From CAWCKS01 sp963796195 (GTDB taxonomy: Bacteria; Pseudomonadota; Alphaproteobacteria; Rhizobiales; Xanthobacteraceae), in assembly GCA_963796195.1 (NCBI GenBank), contig CAWCKS010000002.1:186001-250000 (forward strand): a stretch of 64,000 nucleotides of DNA, read 5' to 3'. A model generated the notes under the pieces. It was not told where the DNA came from. It did no database searches and was given only the letters and a program-made list of their open reading frames with translations. A program made the translations under genes and the position numbers. Shown here in pieces: positions 38,295-50,311 of the stretch. How positions within the stretch are numbered: position 1 is the stretch's first letter; every line of letters begins with the position of its first letter.

Positions 38295-39527
38295 TTGAAC
38301 CAGACCACGACCGAAGACGCGACCGACGATCTCTCGACCCCGCTCGGGCAGCACGTGAAGCGCAAGCCCGCGTGGCTGCGCTATCGCTTGCCGCTCACCC
38401 TGCCGCAGGCGCTCGCCATCCTGCTCGGCCTCGTGCTGCTCACCTTCGTCGGCTACGCCGTGTTCAACGACGACCCGCTCGGCGGCGAGCCGATGGCAAA
38501 GATCGTGCTGAAGCCCGACGCCGCCAAAACCGCCGACAACGAGAAAATGGCGCCGGTGGCAATGGCACCCGCTATGGCACCAAAGCCGCCGACCGCAGTC
38601 GAACAGAAGACGGTGACGATCATCGACGGCTCGAGCGGCGCCCGGCGCGACGTCACCGTGCCGAGCAGTGACGCCGACGCACCGGCGCCTGCCTCGGCAT
38701 CCTCAGCGCCGCCGGTGATGGCCAACATCAATCAACAGCTGCTGGAATCGACGCGTTACGGCATGGTCCCTGTTATTGCCGGCAACTTGAGACCATCGCA
38801 GGCCTATGCCGCCGGCAATGACGCGCTACGCGCCAAGGCGGCGACCATGCCGGCAATCGCCATCGTCGTTTCCGGGCTCGGCATCGGCGCGGCCAAGACC
38901 ACCGATGCAATCATGAAGCTGCCGCCCGCAGTGACACTGGCGTTCACGCCCTACGGCTCCGATCCTGGAAAACTGGTCGAACGCGCGCGCAGTCTCGGGC
39001 ACGAAATTCTGCTGCAAATTCCGCTCGAACCGTTCGATTATCCCGACAATGATCCGGGGCCGCAGACGCTGTTGACCACGCTGACGCCGGAGCAGAACCA
39101 GGACCGGCTGCTGTGGCTGCTCAGCCGCTTCCAGGGCTATGTCGGCTTGAGCAATTTCATGGGCGCGCGTTTCATGCCCAATGAAGCCTCGATGCAGCCG
39201 CTGATGCGCGAGGCCGCCAAACGTGGCCTCACCTATTTCGACGACGGTACCGCGGCGCGCAGCCTCGCCGGCCAGCTGGCGCTGGCCCAGGCCGTGCCGT
39301 TTGCCAGGGCAGACGCAACCATCGACGTGGTGCCGAACGCCGGCGAGATCGACCGCGCGCTGGCGCAGCTCGAGGCGACCGCGCGCCAGCGCGGCTATGC
39401 CGTTGGCGTAGCATCCGCGCTGCCGCTGTCGATCGAGCGCCTGAACGCCTGGGCTAGGGCCGCGGAAGGCCGCGGCATCCTGCTGGTTCCGTTGACAACC
39501 GCGATGACCAAATCAAAATCAAGCTGA
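38295..39527 (+). CDS. Divergent polysaccharide deacetylase (YibQ-like)
   Basis: The 410-residue protein has one membrane segment near residues 36-56 (LPQALAILLGLVLLTFVGYA), a proline/alanine-rich linker, and a C-terminal divergent deacetylase domain with AIAIVVSGLGIGAAKTTDAI, LAFTPYGSDPGKLVERARSL, HEILLQIPLEPFDYP and FDDGTAARS. Catalytic residues of true deacetylases are only partly kept. The family often neighbours envC and ctpA, as here, suggesting a cell-envelope role. Translation probably begins at TTG (38295). Confidence 0.85.
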   Translation: MNQTTTEDATDDLSTPLGQHVKRKPAWLRYRLPLTLPQALAILLGLVLLTFVGYAVFNDDPLGGEPMAKIVLKPDAAKTADNEKMAPVAMAPAMAPKPPTAVEQKTVTIIDGSSGARRDVTVPSSDADAPAPASASSAPPVMANINQQLLESTRYGMVPVIAGNLRPSQAYAAGNDALRAKAATMPAIAIVVSGLGIGAAKTTDAIMKLPPAVTLAFTPYGSDPGKLVERARSLGHEILLQIPLEPFDYPDNDPGPQTLLTTLTPEQNQDRLLWLLSRFQGYVGLSNFMGARFMPNEASMQPLMREAAKRGLTYFDDGTAARSLAGQLALAQAVPFARADATIDVVPNAGEIDRALAQLEATARQRGYAVGVASALPLSIERLNAWARAAEGRGILLVPLTTAMTKSKSS

Positions 39528-39564
39528 TGCGGAATCAAACCTGCGCAACGAGCTGAGAAATAGA

Positions 39565-40077
39565 ATGGCGCAATACGACGACCTGCCCTATCGGGCGTGC
39601 GTCGGGATTACCTTGATCAACCGCGACGGCCTGGTATTCATCGGCAGGCGCGCCAACGGACCCGAGCACATCGATGCGTTCCATGTCTGGCAGATGCCGC
39701 AGGGTGGCGTCGACCCCGGCGAAGACACCTGGACCGCCGCCCGGCGTGAGCTCAGGGAAGAGACCAATGTCCGCTCGATCGAAAAGCTCGCCGAGATCGG
39801 CGACTGGCTGACCTACGACATTCCGCGCACCATCGCCGGCCGTGCCTGGAAGGGCCGCTATCGCGGCCAGAAGCAGAAATGGTACGCGATGCGCTTCACC
39901 GGCAAGGACGACGAGATCAACGTCGCAAGTCCGGCCGGCCACAAGCAGGAGTTCATCGCCTGGCGCTGGGAGCCGATGAAGAATTTGCCCGAGCTGATCG
40001 TGCCGTTCAAACGCCCGGTCTATGAACGCGTGGTCGAGGAATTTTCGCGAACTCGTCTAAGGCACGATGAGATTTGA
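39565..40077 (+). CDS. rppH: RNA pyrophosphohydrolase RppH
   Basis: RppH removes pyrophosphate from mRNA 5' ends and starts decay. The 170-residue Nudix protein has YRACVGITLINRDGLVFIGR, WQMPQGGVDPGED, the Nudix box continuing TWTAARRELREETNV, and KWYAMRFTG plus EFIAWRWEPMKNLPELIVPF at the end, all standard RppH marks. A second related gene lies at 42124. Confidence 0.94.
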   Translation: MAQYDDLPYRACVGITLINRDGLVFIGRRANGPEHIDAFHVWQMPQGGVDPGEDTWTAARRELREETNVRSIEKLAEIGDWLTYDIPRTIAGRAWKGRYRGQKQKWYAMRFTGKDDEINVASPAGHKQEFIAWRWEPMKNLPELIVPFKRPVYERVVEEFSRTRLRHDEI

Positions 40078-40110
40078 TTAAATCATCATCGTGCTTTAGA
40101 ATTCTCGATT

Positions 40111-40158
40111 GAGCATGAGCTTTTCGGAAAACCGCTTCGCACTTTTCCGGATCATGCA
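40111..40158. repeat. Dispersed palindrome, family A
   Basis: GAGCATGAGC, TCGGAAAACCG, CACTTTTCCGG and ATCATGC form the same imperfect palindrome as at 871 and 29322. It lies between the converging ends of rppH and the radical SAM gene. Confidence 0.85.
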
Positions 40159-40183
40159 TCAGCCGTCCTGACCCATCAAAGCT

Positions 40184-41998
40184 TCAGGCCGCGCCGTGCG
40201 CGTGCGTCAGTTTGTCAATGTGCTTGATGTGCTCGACAGCGGCGCGTGCTCCGGTCGTCTTCGTCATCAGATCGAGCGTGTCGTCATCGTCGTCGTCAAC
40301 CGGCGCCAGCGCCTGGTCCATGTAGCGATGGCGGTCGGGATCACGCGCGGCCTTGACCGCGTCCAAGCTCAGCCGTGCCAGTGCGGACAGGATCGCCACG
40401 GTCTTGCGCGCGCTGTCCCAGGCAAAGCGAGGCCAAAAGATGATGGCCGACTCGACCGGCAGCCCCGGCCGGCGCTCCGACGGATGCCGCAGCCGCAGCA
40501 CGCCGCTCTGGATCGGGTGCAGGCCTTCGAGCCCGACGGTCAACGAGAAATTCAGGAGCATCTTGACCATGCTGGCCATCGGGCCATTGGTCGCGGCCGT
40601 CCGCCGCAACAGGGTCCGCATGTGCGCCTTGGAATAGTAGAGACCCCACGCCTCCTGATAGATCGCGGCCCACTCCTTGCGCGTCATGTTCGGATGGTCG
40701 GTGCAGACGCTCTCAAGATCGTACTTGTTGAGATCGGGATCCATGTCGACGCCCTTGCGCCACAGCGTCTGGTGATCCTCCGAACCCGGCAACGGCGTCA
40801 GACAAAAGAACTCCATGATGTCGAGCGGCAATTCGCGCTGGATGATTTCAATGTCCCGGCGGATCGAGGCCGGCGTGTCGGCGGGGAAGCCCAGGATATA
40901 ACCGGCGAGCGTGAGAATGCCCTGTGCCTTCCACGCCAGCAGCATCTTGCGGTATTCGGTGATCTTGTTCTGGCGCTTCTTGGCGGTGACCAGGTTGTCC
41001 GGGTTGATGTTCTCAAGCCCGATGAACACGCGCGTGACACCGGCGCGCTTCGACTTCTCGATGAAATTCGGCAGCTTGTGACACAGCGTGTCGACCTGGA
41101 TCATCAGGCCGAGCGGGATACGGTCGACCTCACGCAGCTTGATCAGCCGGTCGAGGATGACCTCCCAATCCTTGTTGCGGGCAAAATTGTCGTCGGTGAT
41201 GAAATATTTGCAGACGCCCTGGGCCCAGTTGGCGCGCACCAGCGCTTCAATGTCGTTCGGCGAGCGATAGCGCGATTTGCGGCCCTGGACGTTGATGATC
41301 GTGCAGAACGAGCACTGGTACGGACAACCTCGCCCTGCATCGAAGCTGGAGCTTAAGCCCAGCGTGCGGCGGATGTTGGCGATGGGAAGGAACGGCACCG
41401 GCGTGCCCTCGATGCCGGGCAGGTCTTTCATGAAGTTATAGAGCGGCTGCAGCCGGCCTGCGACCGCGTCGCGCAACAGAGTATCGAGCCGCCCTTCCAC
41501 TTCGCCGGCGAACATCGAGACGCCGATCTCGCGGCAGGCGTCGAGATCGACTGCCTTGCCGTCGAGCATCGACAGGCAACCCGAGACATGAAAGCCGCCG
41601 ATCGCGACGGGAATGCCGGCGGCGCGCAGCGGGCGCGCCAGGTCGAGCGCCCGCGGATACTGATTGGACTGCACACCGACGAGTGCCACCAGACCGAAGT
41701 TGTCGTGGCGGCGAAAGCGCTGCACCAGCTCATCGATGTCGATACGACGGCTGAACTCGTCGAGCGCCTCGACTTCGATATCGACGTCGGGTCCAAGCAC
41801 CTTGCGCTCGATGCAATCGAGCGCGACACCATAGACCGCAGCAAGCGAATTCGAAGGAATGATCGCCCGCCACCAGCGGATCACGTAGCCATCGTCGCCA
41901 TAGTGCGACGGCTTCAGCAAGACGAGCTGGAATCGGCGATTTGCTGAAGATTTCGACGGCGACAAAACAGCACCCCTGCGCATGGCGTTGACCGACAT
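40184..41998 (-). CDS. B12-binding-domain radical SAM protein
   Basis: The 604-residue protein begins with a cobalamin-binding-type domain (about residues 25-190; LVALVGVQSNQYPRALDLAR, GIPVAIGGFHVSG) followed by a radical SAM core with the CxxxCxxC cluster in GRGCPYQCSFCTIINVQGR, then FITDDNFARNK, GLMIQVDTLCHKLP, VFIGLENINPDNL and AGYILGFPADTP. The C-terminal 200 residues end in an acidic stretch of six aspartates and a helical tail. Related proteins modify lipids, hopanoids or antibiotics; the target here is unknown. It lies between two RppH-like genes, convergent with the first and divergent from the second. Confidence 0.88.
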   Translation of the reverse strand: MSVNAMRRGAVLSPSKSSANRRFQLVLLKPSHYGDDGYVIRWWRAIIPSNSLAAVYGVALDCIERKVLGPDVDIEVEALDEFSRRIDIDELVQRFRRHDNFGLVALVGVQSNQYPRALDLARPLRAAGIPVAIGGFHVSGCLSMLDGKAVDLDACREIGVSMFAGEVEGRLDTLLRDAVAGRLQPLYNFMKDLPGIEGTPVPFLPIANIRRTLGLSSSFDAGRGCPYQCSFCTIINVQGRKSRYRSPNDIEALVRANWAQGVCKYFITDDNFARNKDWEVILDRLIKLREVDRIPLGLMIQVDTLCHKLPNFIEKSKRAGVTRVFIGLENINPDNLVTAKKRQNKITEYRKMLLAWKAQGILTLAGYILGFPADTPASIRRDIEIIQRELPLDIMEFFCLTPLPGSEDHQTLWRKGVDMDPDLNKYDLESVCTDHPNMTRKEWAAIYQEAWGLYYSKAHMRTLLRRTAATNGPMASMVKMLLNFSLTVGLEGLHPIQSGVLRLRHPSERRPGLPVESAIIFWPRFAWDSARKTVAILSALARLSLDAVKAARDPDRHRYMDQALAPVDDDDDDTLDLMTKTTGARAAVEHIKHIDKLTHAHGAA

Positions 41999-42123
41999 TA
42001 GCGGCTTTTTTCAGCCGGAACAGGCCTTGCGCCTGCCCATGTCGTCTCAGTGTAGCGGCCGGGACACACCATTGACCCGCCGCCACAGCTGTGTCATCCG
42101 CCGCAAAAAGCCCGGATCCCGTC

Positions 42124-42627
42124 ATGACCGTCGATAAGCCTTACCGCGCCAATGTCGGCATCGCGTTGTTCAACGCGCAAGGATACGTGCTGATCGGCCG
42201 CCGCTTTCGCGACGATGGGCCTGAAATCATCCTGCCTGGCCTCGAATGGCAGATGCCGCAAGGCGGCATCGACAGCGACGAAGATCCACGGGCTGCGATG
42301 ATGCGCGAGTTGTGGGAAGAGACCGGCGTTCGCAACACAAGCTACCTCGCCGAGACCGACTGGCTCAGTTACGAGTTTCCAGATTACCTGGGGCCTGAGC
42401 ACCGCCTCGCCAAATTCCGCGGCCAACGCCAGAAATGGTTCGCCGTGCGCTTCACCGGCGATGACGGCGAAGTCGATCCGTTGTCGGAACGCAACGGCCA
42501 GCCGCCGGAATTCGACGCGTGGCGCTGGGAGCGCCTCGACCGCGTCGCCGATCTCGTGGTGCCGTTCCGTCGCGAGGTCTATCGGGCGGTGGCGACAGCA
42601 TTCGCGCGGTTTGCGCTGACCGGCTAA
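42124..42627 (+). CDS. Second RppH-like Nudix hydrolase
   Basis: The 167-residue protein matches RppH along its whole length: YRANVGIALFNAQGYVLIGR, WQMPQGGIDSDED, AAMMRELWEETGV, QKWFAVRFTG and EFDAWRWERLDRVADLVVPF. The Nudix glutamates are intact. It is a paralogue of the gene at 39565. The start at 42124 is chosen because MTVDKPYRANVG matches the family; the frame is open upstream to 42091. Confidence 0.92.
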   Translation: MTVDKPYRANVGIALFNAQGYVLIGRRFRDDGPEIILPGLEWQMPQGGIDSDEDPRAAMMRELWEETGVRNTSYLAETDWLSYEFPDYLGPEHRLAKFRGQRQKWFAVRFTGDDGEVDPLSERNGQPPEFDAWRWERLDRVADLVVPFRREVYRAVATAFARFALTG

Positions 42628-42639
42628 CCGGCGCTGCCG

Positions 42640-43966
42640 TCAGCTTGCAGTGGCGGCGTCGATCGCTTCACCGAGGCGCTCGACGATGGCGTCGACATTC
42701 GCCTCGGTCAGGATAAAGGGCGGCGCCAGCAGCACGTGATCGCCGCGGACGCCGTCGGCCGAGCCGCCCATCGGATAGACCATTAGCCCACGCTTCATGG
42801 CCTCTTTCTTGACCAGCGCATTGAGCTTGCGCGCGGGATCGAACGGCGCCTTGGTGCCGCGGTCGGCGACCAGTTCGACGCCCTGGAACAGCCCGCGGCC
42901 GCGCACATCGCCGACGAAGGGATGATTGCCGAACCGCTCCTGCAGGCGACGCGCCAGCAGCGCGCCCTGCCGGCGGACATTGGCCGAGAGGTTGTCACGG
43001 CGGATCACCTGCTGGACCGCGAGCGCCGCGGCGCAGGCGAGCGGATGGCCCATATACGTGTGGCTGTGCTGGAACGCGCCCGAACCTTGGGCAATCGTCT
43101 CGAAGATTTTCTTCTGCATGAGCATCGCGCCGATCGGCATGTAGCCACCGCCGAGGCCCTTGGCGATCACCATGATGTCCGGGCTGATGCCTTCCTGCTC
43201 GCAGGCGTGCAGCGTGCCGGTACGGCCCATGCCGCACATCACTTCGTCGAGGATCAACAGGATGCCGTGGCGGTCGCAGATCTCACGCACCCGCTTGAAA
43301 TAGTTTGGCACGGCTGGAGCTGCGCCGAGGGTCGCGCCAACCACGGTCTCGGCAATGAAGGCAATGACGTTCTCGCCGCCGAGCTCATTGATCTTGTCCT
43401 CAAGCTCGCGCGCGAGCCGCTCGCCATAGGCTTCCGGCGTCTCGCCGGCGCGGCGCTCGCGATACTCATAGACCGGCGCGACATGATGGGTCTCGATCAG
43501 GAGCGGCGCGAATTTTTCGCGCTGCTGCGCGCGGCCGCCGATCGCGAGCGCGCCGAGCGTGATGCCGTGATAGCTCTGCCGCCGCGCGATCAGGTATTTT
43601 CGTTTGGTGTCGCCGCGCTCGACAAAATACTGTCGCGCCAGCTTGAGCGCCGCCTCGACCGCCTCCGAGCCGCCGCTGACATAGAACACGTGATTGAGGC
43701 CGGCAGGTGCGTGCGCGACAAGGTCATCGGCGAGCTGCTCGGCCACTTCCGAGGTGAAGAAGCTGGTGTGCGCGAAAGCGAGCTTGTCGAGCTGCGCGTG
43801 CATCGCGGCGCGCACCTCGGCGTTGGAATGGCCGAGACAGGACACCGCGGCGCCGGACGACGCATCGATATATTCCTTGCCGGACGCATCGCGAATGAAA
43901 ACGCCCTCGCCAGAGACGGCGACGGGGTAGTCGTGGCCGATCGAGCGATGCAGCAGCGTGAGTCAT
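42640..43966 (-). CDS. Class III PLP-dependent aminotransferase, frameshifted start
   Basis: The enzyme is a class III aminotransferase of the omega-amino-acid type. AVSCLGHSNAEVRAAMHAQL, FYVSGGSEAVEAALKLARQY, ILDEVMCGMGRTG and the PLP lysine in MVIAKGLGGGYMPIGAML are visible, as is HTYMGHPLACAAALAVQQV. The first ten codons are shifted: removing one C near 43956 gives MTQLLHRSIGHDYPVAVSGE and a 441-residue protein. The amino donor cannot be told from sequence. Confidence 0.87.
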
Positions 43967-44096
43967 GGCAGGCCCTCATTCGGCGAGCGATGCAGCCAGC
44001 GCCGTGAGCACCGCCGACTGCCGTTGGTCCAGCGCGACGCTCGCAAATGAGAGGATTAGCTGCGGCGGGATCTCGCGAGCTTGATCGATTCCGCCG

Positions 44097-44507
44097 TTAG
44101 TGCAGTGCCGAGCCTTCGAGGTGTTGCTGGATCGCCTTGAAATGATCGAGGCGGGCGATTTCGCGATCGAGCCCATCGTCTTCCACCGCGCGCGCGATGT
44201 CGGCTTGCATCTGCTCGATGGCCTGGGCAAAGGCGCCGCGATCGAGCTCCTCGACCGAGGTTGCGACATCGGCGAGTACCGTGAGGCCAGCCGCAGATAC
44301 TTCCGCAAGGCCGCCGAGCACGACGAACTGCTCTTTCTTGTCGCCTGTGGTGACGAACATGACCCCCGGCCGCACCGTGGCGATCACCGGCGCGTGGCCG
44401 GCGAGAACACCGAAGTCGCCTTCAACGCCGGGTACGTCGACCTGGTCGACTTCGCCGGAGAACGCGATCTTCTCCGGCGATACGAGCTCGAAATGGAACG
44501 TGGCCAT
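44097..44507 (-). CDS. atpC: ATP synthase epsilon subunit
   Basis: The 136-residue protein begins MATFHFELVSPEKIAFSGEV and has GDFGVLAGHAPVIATVRPGV, typical of the epsilon beta-sandwich that couples the rotor and restrains ATP hydrolysis. It is the last gene of the F1 operon. The Shine-Dalgarno region upstream is weak and is formed by a repeat (44515-44593). Confidence 0.96.
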   Translation of the reverse strand: MATFHFELVSPEKIAFSGEVDQVDVPGVEGDFGVLAGHAPVIATVRPGVMFVTTGDKKEQFVVLGGLAEVSAAGLTVLADVATSVEELDRGAFAQAIEQMQADIARAVEDDGLDREIARLDHFKAIQQHLEGSALH

Positions 44508-44514
44508 GTTGCTT

Positions 44515-44593
44515 AGCGAATGGCGAGTGGCGAATGGCGAGTAGCAAGCTCGCCTTGTACCAATCTTCTATTCGCTACTCCCTATTCGCTATG
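44515..44593. repeat. Heptamer-type repeat in inverted arrangement, family E
   Basis: GCGAATGGCGAGTG then GCGAATGGCGAGTAGC on one side and TTCGCTACTCCCTATTCGCTA on the other are inverted variants of a GCGAATaGgGAGTa unit. They fill nearly the entire 107-base gap between atpD and atpC. Confidence 0.8.
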
Positions 44594-44614
44594 TCGCCAA
44601 TCCTAGTTCGCTAC

Positions 44615-46087
<1,473 letters not shown>

Positions 46088-46109
46088 GGCTGGTTTCTTC
46101 CTCGGCTGA

Positions 46110-46976
46110 TCAAACGGCGGCCGCACCGGAGATGATCTCGATCAGCTCCTTGGTGATCTGCGCCTGACGGGTACGGTTCATTTGAATGGTAAGAGCGTTG
46201 ATGAGGTCGCCGGCATTGCGCGTCGCATTGTCCATCGCGGTCATCTGCGCGGCGTAGAAGCCCGCCTGATTTTCCAGCAACGCGGAGAGAATCTGCACGC
46301 TGACGTTCTGCGGCAGCAGCGTCTCGAGAATTGTCGTTTCATCCGGCTCGTAATCGTAGAACGCGACGCTCCTGGAGTCGCTCTTTTCGACCGTGGCGGG
46401 AATGAGCTGGCGTATCGTCGGCGTTTGCGTAACGACCGACTTGAAGCGGCTCGACACCAGCCACACGACGTCGGCCTCGCCGGTCACGAACATATCGATG
46501 ATCTTCTCGGCGATCGGGCGCACCTGCGCCATTGTCGCCGATTTCACGCCGAGCTCGAAATTCTGCACGAGGCGCGGCGCATGCTGTCGACGCAGCTGAT
46601 CGCGGCCCTTGCGGCCGATGGTGATGATCTTCACCTCTTTGCCCTGGTCGACCAAACTGGTGATCCGTTCGCGCGCCGCGCGGACGATGCCCGAATTGAA
46701 GCCGCCCGCGAGGCCACGATCGGAGGTCGCGACGACGACCAGATGCTTCTGATCCTTGCCATTGCCGGCCAGCAGCGGCGGCGCCTCACCGCCCGACATT
46801 CCGGCGGCGATGTTGGCGATCACCTCCGCCATCTTCGTCGCATAGGGTCGCGCACTCTCGGCGGTCGTTTGCGCACGGCGCAGCTTGGCTGCGGCGACCA
46901 TCTGCATCGCTTTCGTGATCTTCTGGGTGGATTTCACCGCAGCGATCCGAACGCGCATATCCTTGACGGATGCCAT
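46110..46976 (-). CDS. atpG: ATP synthase gamma subunit
   Basis: The central shaft subunit (288 residues) begins MASVKDMRVRIAAVKSTQKITKAMQMVAAAKLR (in part shown) and ends MTAMDNATRNAGDLINALTI and RQAQITKELIEIISGAAAV, the two conserved coiled-coil helices. TSDRGLAGGFNSGIVR is also characteristic. It lies between atpA and atpD with short gaps. Confidence 0.96.
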   Translation of the reverse strand: MASVKDMRVRIAAVKSTQKITKAMQMVAAAKLRRAQTTAESARPYATKMAEVIANIAAGMSGGEAPPLLAGNGKDQKHLVVVATSDRGLAGGFNSGIVRAARERITSLVDQGKEVKIITIGRKGRDQLRRQHAPRLVQNFELGVKSATMAQVRPIAEKIIDMFVTGEADVVWLVSSRFKSVVTQTPTIRQLIPATVEKSDSRSVAFYDYEPDETTILETLLPQNVSVQILSALLENQAGFYAAQMTAMDNATRNAGDLINALTIQMNRTRQAQITKELIEIISGAAAV

Positions 46977-47000
46977 GACCTTCTAACTCCGCCGTTCGCG

Positions 47001-48535
<1,535 letters not shown>

Positions 48536-48536
<1 letters not shown>

Positions 48537-49096
48537 CAGCCGGCCTCTTTCATGGCGTTCTTGATCGAATTGAGTTTGGTACGGAGCGATGAATCGACCA
48601 TCCGGCTTCCGACCTTGACGACGAGCCCGCCGATGATGGCGGGATCAATCCTGACGTTCAGCGACACGTCCCGGCCGGTCACCGACTTCAGCGCTGTCTT
48701 CAACGCGTCGAGATTCTTGTCGCTGAGCGGCTCGGCAACGGTGACGTCGGCCGTCGCTTCGCCCTTGAATGCCGCGACCAGCACGCCGAACGTCTTGATG
48801 ACGTCGCGCACGACGAACAGGCGGCGATTGACGGCGAGGACCTTCAGAAATTTTGCCGCGGTCCCGGCCAGCTGCGCCGCATCGAGGATCGCGCTCAGCG
48901 CTTTCAGCTGCTCCTCGGCCGAAAAGACTGGGCTTCTGACCAGACGGGCGAGATCAGCGCTCTGAGCAACCATGGCATCGAACCGATCGAGATCGGCCTT
49001 CACCACATCAACGGCTCTTTCGTCTCTGGCGAGCTCGAACAATGCGGTCGCGTAGCGACCAGCCACTCCCGAGACGGTCGGATTTTCTCCTGCCAC
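48536..49096 (-). CDS. atpH: ATP synthase delta subunit
   Basis: Delta joins F1 to the stator. The protein has SGVAGRYATALFELA near its start, LFVVRDVIKTFGVLVAAFKG, and the C-terminal IDPAIIGGLVVKVGSRMVDSSLRTKLNSIK (in part). The GTG at 49096 gives 186 residues, the usual length; an ATG ten codons upstream (49126) is an alternative. It is the first gene of the operon; Fo genes are not in this window, as expected for alphaproteobacteria. Confidence 0.94.
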
Positions 49097-49126
49097 GAAT
49101 GCGCTCTTCAGTGTCTGAACTCGCAA

Positions 49127-49742
49127 GGCAAAACGTCGCAGCGATGCGGCGCTAAGTCCTTGTAATTGCGGGACTTCGATTTCAGCCGGCTCGGCCGCGC
49201 CCGGACGGGGCGGGAAATCGCGCGTTTGCTAACATAGTGAACGTAGTGGTGCAACACGGCGCCCGGCGACTCGCGCGATCACCTATCGCATATCAGCGCG
49301 CGTGAAATCGTCGCGCACGCATTGCTCTTTGGCGCGACGCGCGCACTGGCCGCGGAGGACTGACGAGCTCGGCCCCGGCTCCTCCGTCCGAGCTCCCGCC
49401 TCACGCGAGCGGAAGCCGGAACTTGGGGCGAGCATCCCAGCCCGCTCAAGGGGATGTAGTGCCAAGCGCATAGCTCGATCAATTTCAACTATTCTTTAAT
49501 TAAGTAAGATTCACTTAGTAATTTGGTATTCGTGCACGAATAGCAGTTAAAAATCTGTTAAAATAGAGTTATTTCGAAGTATTACTCAGTTCCAGTAACC
49601 TTCGTCAAAATCACGAACGTGATGAAACAATTCTTGAAGGTCACTTTCCTGCCCCATTCGACTGTGAACCCGCCCCTTCCTCGGGGACGGGGTGAATCTA
49701 TTCAGTCGCTCAGACTGAAGATACGTTCAAAAGGGACAGTGA
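49127..49742. other. Intergenic region with AT-rich right half
   Basis: No convincing gene is seen. The left half is GC-rich with short inverted stretches; the right half from about 49485 is strikingly AT-rich for this genome and leads to the RlpA-like gene. It is a probable divergent promoter region for the atp operon and that gene. Confidence 0.5.
49527..49542. promoter_or_regulatory. Perfect 16-bp palindrome, possible operator
   Basis: TATTCGTGCACGAATA is a perfect palindrome in the AT-rich stretch, about 200 bases upstream of the RlpA-like start. A dimeric regulator site is plausible but unproved. Confidence 0.4.
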
Positions 49743-50228
49743 ATGTACAGTAAGACTATTAATACTACAGTTCGAGCGTATGCGTTTCGAGCAACACTCA
49801 CGGCAGCCGCGGCGGCTGCCACGCTAGCCTGCCAGACCGCACCCAGCGCGGCGCACGAGCACTACCGGAACCATGCGCACCGCCACCATCATCACGACTG
49901 GCACAATGCGCAGGCCGCGGCGGAGACAAGCAAGACAACCGCCGCGACTGGGCGCACCTTCTCAGGAATGGCGTCCTACTATGGCAACGAGTCCGGCAGC
50001 CGCACCGCGTCGGGCCAGCGCATGAACCCAAGCGCGATGACGGCCGCCCACCGCACCCTGCCGTTCGGCACCAAGGTCCGCGTGACCCACGGCGGCCGCA
50101 GCGTGGTCGTGACGATCAATGACCGCGGCCCGTTCATCCGCGGCCGTGTGCTCGACCTCTCGACCGGCGCGGCGCGTGCCATCGGCCTCCCCGGCGTCGG
50201 TCAGGTGACGGCGGAAATCGTCTCCTGA
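49743..50228 (+). CDS. RlpA-like septal ring lytic transglycosylase family protein
   Basis: After a long signal-like N-terminus (YAFRATLTAAAAAATLACQT) and a histidine-rich segment (HEHYRNHAHRHHHHDWHNA), the double-psi barrel domain appears: GMASYYGNESGSRTASGQR, MNPSAMTAAHRTLPFGTKVR and VVTINDRGPFIRGRVLDLS, with the catalytic-type aspartate in NDRGPF. No SPOR domain is present, unlike classical RlpA. The start follows GGGACAGTGA; ACTGTGA-type spacing is weak. The His cluster suggests metal binding. Confidence 0.88.
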   Translation: MYSKTINTTVRAYAFRATLTAAAAAATLACQTAPSAAHEHYRNHAHRHHHHDWHNAQAAAETSKTTAATGRTFSGMASYYGNESGSRTASGQRMNPSAMTAAHRTLPFGTKVRVTHGGRSVVVTINDRGPFIRGRVLDLSTGAARAIGLPGVGQVTAEIVS

Positions 50229-50311
50229 CGGCCTGACGGCCTCGATCCCTCAAAAACTTGATGTGACTGCGAGCGTTCGCCTTCCGCGAGCGCGGCCAGC
50301 GAACGCTCGCG

